NCBI GenBank assembly: GCA_024710535.1
Contig: JANJUO010000604.1
Location: forward strand, 1 to 12,272
Length of the DNA: 12,272 nt
Reading direction: 5' to 3'
DNA from: a bacterium
Lineage (GTDB): Bacteria > Bacteroidota > Ignavibacteria > Kapaibacteriales > UBA2268
Shown here one piece after another: positions 1 through 7,795 of the stretch. Below the pieces are notes generated by a model. It had not been told where the DNA came from. It did not search any database and saw nothing but the letters and a program-made list of their open reading frames with translations. Position 1 is the stretch's first letter, and the number at the start of each line of letters is the position of its first letter. The translations under genes were made by a program, and so were the position numbers.

Positions 1-1317
1 ATTCAATTCCTCTTTGAAATTGTGCCTTTTTCTCAAAAGATAAATCATTATAAAGGACAAAAATATCATCAAAGAAAGCGTAAAAACTATTAGAATCAGC
101 CGATTTTTTTCGAGTTCGCTAAGATCATTTGCTAATTTGAGATTTTTTAATTCGCTTTCTTTTCTTTCAAAATTGAATTGTTTATCGATTTCTTCAATTC
201 GTTGTTTGTTCTGAATTTCAGTAATTGTGTCTTTGAGTTTGTATAAATTCCAGAGGTAAGTATTAGCTTCTTTATGATTTCCAAGATCTTGGTAGATTTC
301 GGCAATTTTCCCAAAACAATCCAGCCGCGTTGCTCTGTTATCTGTCTTATAAGTAATTTCGAGGGCATTTTGGAAATTCTGAAGCGCCAAATTGATTTGC
401 TTTTTTTGCGATGCAATCTGCCCTTTCATATAGTAAGTACTTGTTAAGCCATTAAAGTCAGAAATTTCTTCAAATAATTTTTGAGCTATTTCCAAATTTT
501 TCAAAGCATCATCATATTTTTCATCTTTCATATACAATTCAGCCAAGCCAACCATCGCATTTGATTTTATTGTTACGTTATTGACTTGATTTGCAATTTT
601 GTATGCTCTTGTATAATTCTCAACGCAACTATCGTTAATATTCAAATTGTTATAACATATACCAATATTATAATATGAGATTGACATGCCATTCAAATCG
701 TTAATTTTATTGTAATATTTTTGTGCGGTTTTGAAGTATGAAATTGCAGATTCGTAGTTTTTGATATCCATATAAAAAATGGCAAAATTATTTAGCATTA
801 TCGAATATAATCTGATTGGCTGTGGCTCTGAAACATCATCCCTAAAAATATTCTCAAATATTCTGAAGGATTCCAAATAGTATTTCTGTGCATTTACCAA
901 ATCTTTTCTATTGCTATAAACATCTGCAATTGCCCTTAAGTTGTTAGCAATTCTCAAAGAATCATTTAACTCCCTAAACTTTTCTAACGAAATATTTAGA
1001 TAATAAAATGCGGAATCATTCTGGGATAGAATAATATGAGTAACGCCTATTGTAAAAATTGCGGAAGTTTCATGGACTTTATTTTTATGAAATTTCGATA
1101 AATTATATGCGTGCCAAGCGTATTCAATACTTTCATTTGGGTCAACAAACCAATATTTGCTTGCTAATTCACTGTAAAAAATTGAATTTTCTTTTTCAGG
1201 TGTTTTTGAAATCAAAGAGAGCAAACTATCGATTTGCTTTGAAGAAGGATATAATTCAACAAATCCTAAAATTAAAATCAGAATCAAAAGTTTTATGCGG
1301 GAAATTGATGATCTCAT
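1..1317 (-). CDS. TPR-repeat membrane sensor-type protein, C-terminus beyond the window edge
   Basis: 439 residues are readable from the ATG at 1317 to base 1 with no stop, so the gene is cut by the window edge. The N-terminus (MRSSISRIKLLILILILGF) is a signal peptide or anchor. Residues ~44-365 are tetratricopeptide repeats with an unusually regular 40-residue period: equivalent helices begin near 132, 180, 220, 260, 300 and 340 (for example ELYMKDEKYDDALKNLEIAQ at 260). Residues ~366-405 are charged and probably coiled-coil, ~407-428 form a transmembrane helix (LIVFTLSLMIFLSFIMIYLL), and a basic stretch (RKRHNF) follows. In Bacteroidota the order signal, TPRs, one TM, coiled coil usually precedes a cytoplasmic output domain such as a histidine kinase, SpoIIE/PP2C phosphatase, adenylate cyclase or LuxR-type HTH. 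Which one applies is not visible. A role in periplasmic sensing is inferred from this architecture. The gene is divergent from the BNR protein gene. Confidence 0.85.
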   Translation of the reverse strand, partial: MRSSISRIKLLILILILGFVELYPSSKQIDSLLSLISKTPEKENSIFYSELASKYWFVDPNESIEYAWHAYNLSKFHKNKVHETSAIFTIGVTHIILSQNDSAFYYLNISLEKFRELNDSLRIANNLRAIADVYSNRKDLVNAQKYYLESFRIFENIFRDDVSEPQPIRLYSIMLNNFAIFYMDIKNYESAISYFKTAQKYYNKINDLNGMSISYYNIGICYNNLNINDSCVENYTRAYKIANQVNNVTIKSNAMVGLAELYMKDEKYDDALKNLEIAQKLFEEISDFNGLTSTYYMKGQIASQKKQINLALQNFQNALEITYKTDNRATRLDCFGKIAEIYQDLGNHKEANTYLWNLYKLKDTITEIQNKQRIEEIDKQFNFERKESELKNLKLANDLSELEKNRLILIVFTLSLMIFLSFIMIYLLRKRHNFKEELN

Positions 1318-1407
1318 TTTTTTGCCATAATATTTTTTTGCAATTGTCTGTAATTTATATTTCGCTAAATGAAAATTTAACTTATCCTAAAATTTTTTGA
1401 CGAATTA

Positions 1408-1432
1408 CATTATTGTAAATTTTACAATAATG
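1408..1432. repeat. 25-bp near-perfect palindrome, possible operator
   Basis: Two 12-bp arms (CATTATTGTAAA at 1408-1419 and its exact reverse complement at 1421-1432) surround a single central T. The palindrome lies about 91 bp upstream of the TPR gene start. No T-run suggests a terminator, and the centre is too tight for a typical terminator loop. A two-fold symmetric site in a divergent promoter region is consistent with a dimeric regulator binding site, but no adjacent regulator gene is visible and the function is inferred. Confidence 0.4.
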
Positions 1433-1540
1433 CAAACTTAAAATATTATCTTTAGTAAATATTAATCAGTCATCATTTTTTCATAAGTCAAATAAACATT
1501 GAAAATCAAACATGGGGCTGTCCAATAAGTATAAATTTCA

Positions 1541-1564
1541 AGAACAAGCAAGGATGCTTGTTCT
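1541..1564. repeat. Perfect 10-bp hairpin, first of a related pair
   Basis: AGAACAAGCA (1541-1550), loop AGGA (1551-1554), then TGCTTGTTCT (1555-1564) make a perfect stem. The core CAAGGATG is shared, in inverted orientation, with the second hairpin at 1589-1608. No T-run follows it, so a terminator role is unlikely. Confidence 0.7.
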
Positions 1565-1588
1565 ACTAAGTCTATATAAATATAGTAA

Positions 1589-1608
1589 GTCAAACATCCT
1601 TGTTTGAC
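1589..1608. repeat. Perfect 8-bp hairpin, second of a related pair
   Basis: GTCAAACA (1589-1596), loop TCCT (1597-1600), then TGTTTGAC (1601-1608) make a perfect stem. Its reverse complement aligns with the hairpin at 1541-1564, so the two are diverged inverted copies within the same element. A small extra palindrome (CTATAT-AA-ATATAG, 1572-1585) sits between them. Confidence 0.7.
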
Positions 1609-1715
1609 AATAATTATCAAAAATTATTCTTATTAAACAACCTCAATGTTTTTAGCTCTTATTGTAAAGATATAAATTTTTTTTGTTTTTCGATGATTGA
1701 AATTCAAAATATACG

Positions 1716-1723
1716 TAAATTTG
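1716..1723 (+). promoter_or_regulatory. Candidate Bacteroidota -7 promoter element (TAAATTTG)
   Basis: TAAATTTG fits the Bacteroidota -7 consensus TAnnTTTG exactly. The -33 partner is poor: the best match is ATTG at 1696-1699, only 16 bp upstream. Transcription would start near 1730, which leaves almost no leader for the ATG at 1731 but about 20 nt for the in-frame GTG at 1752. Such motifs occur by chance in AT-rich DNA. Confidence 0.3.
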
Positions 1724-1730
1724 TATTTTT

Positions 1731-4481
1731 ATGTTCTTATGGAATTACAAAGTGAAAAATTTTTATAAAAATTTAATTTTAATTACGGTTTTCTTGGCAT
1801 TTTTTTCATTAAATATATTTTCGCAAAGTAATAAATACATTAATTACAAAGATGTTAAAGAGATTTATGAATCAGAATTCAAAGATTTGAATCCTAATAG
1901 AAAAAAAGGTAATAAATGGTTTTACCGCTGGCTTTGGGATAACCGTTTCGATATTCAGCCAGATGGTTACGAAAAATATTTCGAGCAATTCCAAGTGAAT
2001 ACCGAAAAATCAGATCTCTCCAAAATGCAATCAATCGGGAAATGGATTCCTCTTGGTCCTAAAGAAATGGCGCCAACTTATGAATTTCGTTCTGGGCACG
2101 GTATGGGAAGAGTAAATTGCGTGGCTTTTCATCCAACAGATCCAGATATTCTATGGATTGGAACTCCCGGCGGTGGCGTATGGAAAACTTTTAATTCAGG
2201 TAAGAATTGGGAGCCAATGAGTGATTTTCTTCCAACTCTTGCAATAAGTAATATCGCAGTTGACCCGAAAAATCCTGATATTGTTTATATATGTACAGGA
2301 GATTTTGATACCGGCGGTATGAATTCTTCATTATCTTATGGTGTTTATAAATCAACAGACGGTGGTAATAGTTGGGCAATCACTCCTCTACTACAAGAGC
2401 AAAATTTCAATCGTTCAATGCTTAGGAAACTAATTATTCATCCTGATAGCACTAATAAATTAATTACTGTTGGTACTTTTGGCATTTGGAAATCGGACGA
2501 TGCAGGAGAAACTTGGAGATTTATAATCGATTCATTGATGACTGATATAGAAATTGACCCAACAAATCCTGAAATTCTTTATGGTGCAATGGGCACAAAG
2601 TGGAGTTTTTATGGCAGTGCAGGTGTTTTGAAATCTACTGATTTTGGTGAAACTTGGACTGAATTGAATACAGGAATACCTCCCAAAAATCAAATTTCTC
2701 GTATGGAACTTGCAATTGCTCCATCGGATCCAAATTATATTTATGTCTTGAATGCAACAAGTTCAAGAGGTAGTTTCCATTCCATTTATTATTCAACTGA
2801 TGCCGGTAACTCGTGGCAAATCCAATCCGACAATAAAACTCAACCCAATATTTTGGGGGCTTATGATGGTGGAACAGGTGATAATTATGGTCAAGGAACT
2901 TATGATTTAACTTTACTTGTTGACCCAATTGATAAAAAGAAAATTTATACAGGTGGAATTAATATTTGGGTTTCGGAAGATGAGGGCAAAACTTTCGATA
3001 TAGCAAGTCTTTGGATATATGTTTTTGGCAAAAGCATTCATGCCGACCATCATTATTCGGCGTTCAATCCGCTTAATAATTATTTCTACTTTACAAATGA
3101 CGGTGGTATTTATAGAACAAAAAATATACAAGCCGGCTCAAGAAAATGGATAATTGATTATATCGACAAAGTTACTGAAAATATAAAGCCAGACGCTCCG
3201 GATACGTTGAGATTTCCTACTGTATGGGAAAACCTTTCTTCAGGATTGAATATTTCTGAATTTTATAGATTGAATGTTTCAAGAGCATACCCAAATTATA
3301 TTACCGGCGGAACTCAAGATAATTCTTGTTTTTATTATAACAGTAATGAATGGATAAATTATATTGCGAACTGGGACGGAATGGAAACTATGATCGACCA
3401 CAAAAATCCAGAAATTATTTATGGAGTTTGGCAAAATGGTGGTTTATGCCGCTCTGATGATGGTGGAAAAAATATTATCAGTGGTCTTGCAGATACAATC
3501 AGAGGAAGAGGTGAAAACGGTTTATGGATCACTCCAATTGCTATGAATCCTATTCATCCAGCAATCATTTATGCGGGATTTAGGAATGTTTGGAAATCTA
3601 TGAATTATGGCAAAGATTGGGAAAAAATTCTTGATTTCGATTCAAAATTATTCGATACAGTAAATAAAAGTTCTATTTCCATAACCAAAACCTCTTATAA
3701 TTCTTCGAATCATTTGGCAATTTATAAAGATAGACCAAGCACTAAAATTGCAGGGGAACTATGGCTAACTGCCGATATGGGAAAAACTTGGAAGAAGTCC
3801 AAAGATATTTTGCCTGTGGACTCAATGAGCTTTAGTAGCATTGAATATCACAATACCGATCCATCAAAATTATGGGTTTCGTTCTACACAAGCAATTCGA
3901 AACTTAATTTGTTCTATTCAGAAAATTTTGGCGATACATGGATTAATGTTTCGCGAATAATTCCGGCAGGAATTGGTATTTTGAGTATTGTTCGCGATCC
4001 GTTTGCCCCTACAAATATTATTTACGCTGGAACCAATAAAGGCGTTTATTATACCGATGATTCTATGGATAAATGGATGCCATTTATGGAGAATTTGCCA
4101 AATGTAAAGGTAAACGAACTTGAAATTAGCCACGTTACAAACGAACTCTATGCCGCAACTTATGGAAGAGGTATTTGGAAAACATCAACAATTTCTTCTT
4201 CTGTTATAAATAAAACTGAAGAACTTTCTAAAATTGAGATTTTTCCAAATCCAACAATTAATTCTATTAATATTAAATTGAATAGTAAAATTGTGGAAAA
4301 TCAGCCTGCAACTATCAGTATTGTTGATATTGCAGGGAATGTAGTTTATCAAAATAAATTCAATATTAATAATTCTGATATGATAATTAAGTTTGATTTC
4401 AATTTACCAAATGGGATTTATTTTGCTGAAGTCAAAGGAAATGGGATTCATTTTATAGAAAAATTTGTGATTAGGAAGTAA
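1731..4481 (+). CDS. Secreted BNR/Asp-box beta-propeller protein with T9SS sorting domain
   Basis: A 916-residue protein. The N-terminal hydrophobic stretch (LILITVFLAFFSLNIFS, 15-31) is a signal peptide. Residues ~55-85 (KWFYRWLWDNRF...DG) resemble the aromatic-rich lead segment common in T9SS-exported propeller proteins. From ~125 to ~825 there are about ten Asp-box motifs of the S-x-D-x-G-x-x-W type (STDGGNSW, SDDAGETW, STDFGETW, STDAGNSW, TADMGKTW, SENFGDTW), interleaved with DPxNPxxxYxG strands. This indicates one or more sortilin/VPS10-like or sialidase-like propellers. Residues 834-916 (EIFPNPTINS ... GIYFAEV ... FVIRK) are a type A sorting domain, so the protein is probably exported by the type IX system and released or anchored at the cell surface. 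No glycosidase active site can be assigned, and adhesion or polymer binding is as likely as catalysis. An in-frame GTG at 1752 would give a more canonical signal peptide (MKNFYKNLILI...) and may be the true start. Confidence 0.9.
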   Translation: MFLWNYKVKNFYKNLILITVFLAFFSLNIFSQSNKYINYKDVKEIYESEFKDLNPNRKKGNKWFYRWLWDNRFDIQPDGYEKYFEQFQVNTEKSDLSKMQSIGKWIPLGPKEMAPTYEFRSGHGMGRVNCVAFHPTDPDILWIGTPGGGVWKTFNSGKNWEPMSDFLPTLAISNIAVDPKNPDIVYICTGDFDTGGMNSSLSYGVYKSTDGGNSWAITPLLQEQNFNRSMLRKLIIHPDSTNKLITVGTFGIWKSDDAGETWRFIIDSLMTDIEIDPTNPEILYGAMGTKWSFYGSAGVLKSTDFGETWTELNTGIPPKNQISRMELAIAPSDPNYIYVLNATSSRGSFHSIYYSTDAGNSWQIQSDNKTQPNILGAYDGGTGDNYGQGTYDLTLLVDPIDKKKIYTGGINIWVSEDEGKTFDIASLWIYVFGKSIHADHHYSAFNPLNNYFYFTNDGGIYRTKNIQAGSRKWIIDYIDKVTENIKPDAPDTLRFPTVWENLSSGLNISEFYRLNVSRAYPNYITGGTQDNSCFYYNSNEWINYIANWDGMETMIDHKNPEIIYGVWQNGGLCRSDDGGKNIISGLADTIRGRGENGLWITPIAMNPIHPAIIYAGFRNVWKSMNYGKDWEKILDFDSKLFDTVNKSSISITKTSYNSSNHLAIYKDRPSTKIAGELWLTADMGKTWKKSKDILPVDSMSFSSIEYHNTDPSKLWVSFYTSNSKLNLFYSENFGDTWINVSRIIPAGIGILSIVRDPFAPTNIIYAGTNKGVYYTDDSMDKWMPFMENLPNVKVNELEISHVTNELYAATYGRGIWKTSTISSSVINKTEELSKIEIFPNPTINSINIKLNSKIVENQPATISIVDIAGNVVYQNKFNINNSDMIIKFDFNLPNGIYFAEVKGNGIHFIEKFVIRK

Positions 4482-4636
4482 TCAAACAAAATAATTGCAT
4501 CAAAGATTTTGAAAAACTCTTTCAATTTGCAAATCGCAAACATTTTGATTTTTTATGTATCTAACGGCTAAGATTTAATAAATATTATGCAGATAAAGGA
4601 AAATTTGTACAATTGAAATTTGCTCCGAAAGCTAAT

Positions 4637-4720
4637 ATGCTACAATTTCAATTTATCACTATTTTACTCGTCTTTTTATTTGTTAAAAATTTGAAAGTGA
4701 AAAATGATAGATATAAATAG
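4637..4720 (+). CDS. Possible 27-residue hydrophobic leader ORF overlapping the rel-like gene start
   Basis: An ATG at 4637 opens a 27-codon frame ending at TAG 4718-4720. It encodes a hydrophobic core (FQFITILLVFLFV) followed by a basic tail (KNLKVKNDRYK), which looks like a single-pass micropeptide. It overlaps the first 17 bases of the rel-like gene in another frame, an arrangement seen in translational coupling. There is no clear ribosome-binding site, and AT-rich DNA readily yields Phe/Leu/Ile-rich frames by chance, so this is speculative. Confidence 0.15.
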   Translation: MLQFQFITILLVFLFVKNLKVKNDRYK

Positions 4721-6755
4721 TAAATTATTACAAATCGGTAAGGAAATTCTCAATTTTAATGATTATGAATTTTCGAAATTATTTCTTCAAGATGTATCAG
4801 CAGTAAAACTTGCCGAAAATAGCGTTTGTGCCGGCTTTTTGATGAAGGCAGATACAAAAAATACTGAAATCAAACAGAAAATAATTGATAATTTTGGAAA
4901 GCAAACCATTGAGCAAATTGAATTATTGCAAAGAATCAGCAAAATTGCATTCCCTGAAACACAGAAAAATATTGGGCAATTAAGAAAATTATTCATTGAA
5001 TTATCTGATGATATTTCAATAATTTTTGTAAAACTCACTGAGCGTCTTGTTAATCTGAAAATTGCAGACCAAAATAGAGCCGAAAATTTAACGTATCTCT
5101 CAGAAGAAGCACTTTATTTCTATTCTCCAATTGCACAAATGCTTGGTATCAGAAAAATTTATACTGAAATGGAAGATATTTCTTTCAAAAATTTGTTTCC
5201 CGATGATTTTAAATATCTGGATAAAATGATTGAGCAAAAAATGTCTTTCTACAAATCCAAACTCAATGAAATGCGTCAAGAACTTGAAAGAACAATGAAA
5301 AAGTTCAATATAAATGCAAAAATTCAGTCAAGAGTGAAGCGTCCATATAGTATTTATCGCAAATTAGTTAAGCAAAGAATTGCATTAGATAAGATTTTCG
5401 ATCTGCTTGCTCTGCGTGTTATAACCGATACACCAGAGAATTGTTATCTCACGCTTGGCGTTGTTCATAGCAATTGGATACCTATCGAAAATCGCTTTCG
5501 TGATTGGATAACATATCCTAAAGCCAATGGTTATCGGTCGATTCAAACTACAGTTCATACTCGTACAGGCGATAAATTCGAAATTCAAATTCGTACCGAA
5601 GAAATGCATCAAGAAGCTGAATATGGCTCTTCTGCACACTGGGCATATAAGCAATCCGGAGCAAGCGGCAGAGATTTATGGGTGAATCGTTTGCGGGAAT
5701 TTTTGGAAAATGATGAATATTTCGAAAATCCACATCAAATTATTGACAAATTAAAAGCAGAAATCAAAAAAGATTATATCAATATTCTTACTCCAAAAGG
5801 GGAAATTAGGTCTTTACCAGAGAAATCTACTCCAATTGATTATGCTTTTACAGTTCATACCGATCTTGGTTTTAAGGTAACTGGTGCAAGAGTTAATGGC
5901 AAATTTGTTAAACTCAACACGCAATTGAAATCTGGTGATGTAATTGATATTATTACTTCAAATAATGCAACGCCATCGAGAGATTGGCTTAATATTGTTG
6001 TTACATCGCGTGCCCGCTCAAAAATTCTCAAATGGTTCAAGAAGAACGAAGAAGAATTATTGATAATTGACGGCAGAAATAAATGGGAAAAAATCAAAGA
6101 TAAGTATCGAAAAAAACTTATCGGCTTTGATGACGAACAGAAATTCAAGAATAATTTGAATAGATTTGGATTCAAAACTTATGAAGAATTTTTCCGTGCA
6201 GTTTCTTCAGGTTCAGTTAAGCCAACACTTTTTACATTAAAGAAACTTTATCCAGATGCTTTCAGGAAGATTGCCGAAGAAAATCAGCGAAAAGGTATAA
6301 GAGCATCTGCCTTGGCTTTACCGAAAATAAAGGTTGAGGGCATGAGCAATATTGCAACGGTGCTTTCTAAATGCTGTAATCCAATCAAAGGAGAGCCCAT
6401 TGTTGCCTATATCACAAAGAAATCCGAAATGAAGATTCATGCATCAAATTGCCCACATCTACATTCATTTGGTGTAGATAATGAAAATTTGAAAATTGCA
6501 GAATGGGCAGATGGAGAATCTTTGCAATTATCATCTTTGAAAATATTTGGCGTTGATTATGGCAGAATTCTAACAGCAGTAGTCGATTGCACCAACACAG
6601 AAAAAGTTCGCATAATTTCTACATCAAGAATTGGAAAGTCAGCCAATAACATTGGTTTGCTTCTTGAAGTGGAAGTAAAAGATTATGAACAACTTAATAA
6701 TTTGATAAGTAAATTAAAATCGAGCCAAAGTGTGGAGTCGGTGAAATTGGCGTAA
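4704..6755 (+). CDS. RelA/SpoT-family (p)ppGpp synthetase-like protein, hydrolase domain degenerate
   Basis: A 683-residue protein with the long-RSH order. Residues 1-~165 are a shortened HD-type region, ~200-325 the synthetase, ~355-415 TGS (INILTPKGE..LP...PIDYAFTVHTDLG), ~543-590 the Cys-containing zinc-finger-like domain (KCCNP, C557-C558; NCPH near 582), and ~606-683 ACT. In the HD part the usual HDxxED becomes MKADTKN (M47-K48) and the ADRLHN motif becomes TERLVN (E113-N117). The N-terminal RxxGxPxxxHP segment is absent, so ppGpp hydrolysis is not expected. In the synthetase, R210, K212, D233 and E293 (EIQIRT) are kept, and R264-D267 reads RFRD, close to the RxKD form of bifunctional enzymes. 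The YxSLH motif reads Y277-RSI-Q281, so its His is replaced by Gln. The protein could be a monofunctional synthetase, as E. coli RelA is, or a regulator with altered activity. It is slightly shorter than the usual ~730-750 residues. The gene appears to be transcribed alone or to head the following genes (144-bp gap). Confidence 0.92.
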   Translation: MIDINSKLLQIGKEILNFNDYEFSKLFLQDVSAVKLAENSVCAGFLMKADTKNTEIKQKIIDNFGKQTIEQIELLQRISKIAFPETQKNIGQLRKLFIELSDDISIIFVKLTERLVNLKIADQNRAENLTYLSEEALYFYSPIAQMLGIRKIYTEMEDISFKNLFPDDFKYLDKMIEQKMSFYKSKLNEMRQELERTMKKFNINAKIQSRVKRPYSIYRKLVKQRIALDKIFDLLALRVITDTPENCYLTLGVVHSNWIPIENRFRDWITYPKANGYRSIQTTVHTRTGDKFEIQIRTEEMHQEAEYGSSAHWAYKQSGASGRDLWVNRLREFLENDEYFENPHQIIDKLKAEIKKDYINILTPKGEIRSLPEKSTPIDYAFTVHTDLGFKVTGARVNGKFVKLNTQLKSGDVIDIITSNNATPSRDWLNIVVTSRARSKILKWFKKNEEELLIIDGRNKWEKIKDKYRKKLIGFDDEQKFKNNLNRFGFKTYEEFFRAVSSGSVKPTLFTLKKLYPDAFRKIAEENQRKGIRASALALPKIKVEGMSNIATVLSKCCNPIKGEPIVAYITKKSEMKIHASNCPHLHSFGVDNENLKIAEWADGESLQLSSLKIFGVDYGRILTAVVDCTNTEKVRIISTSRIGKSANNIGLLLEVEVKDYEQLNNLISKLKSSQSVESVKLA

Positions 6756-6899
6756 TTAAGCAATTAAAATTTGTAATAAATTTTACATTTGGTATAAGAT
6801 TATCAAACAATTTATTTAGATTGACATTTTCTAAAAACAAATTGAATATAGTTACGTATTTCTTTTTTTATTAATTTATTATTCAAATTCAAAAATTTT

Positions 6900-7781
6900 A
6901 TGAGAAAAAAAACAATCTTAATTGCCGCAATTCTTGCAATTTCAAGTTTTCTTTATGCTACTGAAAAAAATAAAAATGAAGAATTCAAAACACTTATGTG
7001 GGAAGTGAAGTCAGCCACAAATACTATTTATCTAATGGGCTCGATTCATTATGCAACAAAAGATTTCTATCCACTTCATAAAAGTGTTGAAGAAGCTTTT
7101 TTATCCTCAGATTATTTAGCATTAGAATTTGATATAAACAAGGCAAACCCTTTTGAAATAATGAAATATGCCTTTTTTCAAGATACAACCACTCTTCGTA
7201 GCAAACTCGATGCAGAAACATTTTCTGAATTAAAAAAGAAATTATTAGAATTAAACATTCCTGAAAATATGATTTTGAAAATGAAACCATGGTTTGCAAT
7301 TATGACGGCTCAGATCACAGAGCTAAAAAATGTTGGTTTTGAGGCAGATTTGGGAATAGATAAGTATTTTCTTGGCAAAGCCGAAAAGCGTCAAATGAAA
7401 ATTTTCGAACTGGAATCTATGGAAGAGCAGTTGGGATTGTTTGTGGAATTAGAAAAATATGCCGATAGTTTTGTGAAATTAACATTAGAATCAATTAGCG
7501 ATACAGTGAATACACAAAATAAAATAATTGAGGCGTACAAAAATGCAGATGTTGAAACTTTGGGCAAATTATTGGTTGAAGGCAATGACACCGAAGAGGG
7601 AAAAATGATTAATTTTCTGATGAATGATAATCGCAATTTGAAAATGGCAGAAAAAATCAAAGTTTATCTTGATGATAATAAAAATTATTTCGTTGTTGTT
7701 GGTGCTGCACATTTAATTGGCGAGAATGGACTTGTGAATTTACTTCAAAAAACCGGCAAATATAAGATTAAAAGATATTGA
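6900..7781 (+). CDS. TraB/GumN family secreted protein (Tiki-like metalloprotease fold)
   Basis: A 293-residue protein with a signal peptide (MRKKTILIAAILAISSFLYA, cleavage near 20-21), so it is exported to the periplasm or anchored at its outer edge. The family signatures are present at both ends: MGSIH (H50) after the first strand with E76 in YLALEFD, and VVVGAAHLIG (H271) near the C-terminus. These conserved His and Glu residues are the putative metal site of the TraB/GumN/Tiki superfamily (PF01963). Full length is typical. A protease role is inferred by family, because bacterial members are mostly uncharacterised. Its stop (7779-7781) is 14 bp before the receptor ATG, which suggests one transcript and possibly a role in maturing or trimming an envelope protein or peptide linked to that uptake system. 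Confidence 0.9.
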   Translation: MRKKTILIAAILAISSFLYATEKNKNEEFKTLMWEVKSATNTIYLMGSIHYATKDFYPLHKSVEEAFLSSDYLALEFDINKANPFEIMKYAFFQDTTTLRSKLDAETFSELKKKLLELNIPENMILKMKPWFAIMTAQITELKNVGFEADLGIDKYFLGKAEKRQMKIFELESMEEQLGLFVELEKYADSFVKLTLESISDTVNTQNKIIEAYKNADVETLGKLLVEGNDTEEGKMINFLMNDNRNLKMAEKIKVYLDDNKNYFVVVGAAHLIGENGLVNLLQKTGKYKIKRY

Positions 7782-7795
7782 TAAATGGGAATAAA

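Larger units (their letters stand above)
1513..1645. mobile_element. MITE-like inverted-repeat element, decayed, no transposase
   Basis: The left end TGGGGCTGTCCAATAAGT (1513-1530) matches the reverse complement of the right end (1628-1645, TCTTATTAAACAACCTCA) at 13 of 18 positions. Four of the five mismatches are transitions, as expected for decay of true terminal inverted repeats. Inside, 1545-1568 and 1583-1606 are a further inverted pair (19 of 24 match), and each arm itself contains a hairpin. The ~133-bp length without coding capacity fits a miniature inverted-repeat transposable element or the remnant of an insertion sequence. From memory, ends reading GGGCTGTCC resemble those of some Bacteroidota insertion sequences. 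I see no clear target-site duplication. Confidence 0.45.
1318..1730. other. Divergent intergenic region with palindromes and a MITE-like element
   Basis: This 413-bp stretch between two divergent genes must hold the promoters of both. I see no convincing protein-coding gene: an ORF starting at 1059 is antisense to the TPR gene and only its end enters here. The region contains a 25-bp palindrome at 1408-1432 and a compact inverted-repeat element at 1513-1645, both listed separately. The rest is very AT-rich and shows nothing recognisable apart from a weak promoter candidate just before the downstream gene. Confidence 0.7.

Noticed and set aside
1059..1400. 113-residue plus-strand ORF
   Set aside because: It lies mostly antisense to the TPR gene, whose minus-strand frame has a clear repeat structure. 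The ORF shows no recognisable family features.
4509..4554. Weak hairpins (TTGAAA/TTTCAA and TTTGC/GCAAA) followed by a T-run as terminator of the BNR gene
   Set aside because: Stems of 5-6 AT-rich base pairs and a T-run 8 bp away are too weak in this AT-rich sequence to claim.
4619..4648. TTTG-N18-TACAATTT as rel-like gene promoter
   Set aside because: The -7 element has two mismatches to TAnnTTTG, and similar matches are frequent in AT-rich DNA.
6765..6785. TAAAATTT/AAATTTTA hairpin behind the rel-like gene
   Set aside because: An all-A/T 8-bp stem without a following T-run is easily produced by chance at this base composition.
7778..7795. TTG start 18 bp upstream for the TonB receptor
   Set aside because: It overlaps the TraB/GumN stop and adds MINGNK before a good signal peptide. 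The ATG at 7796 has a GGGA site and a canonical leader.
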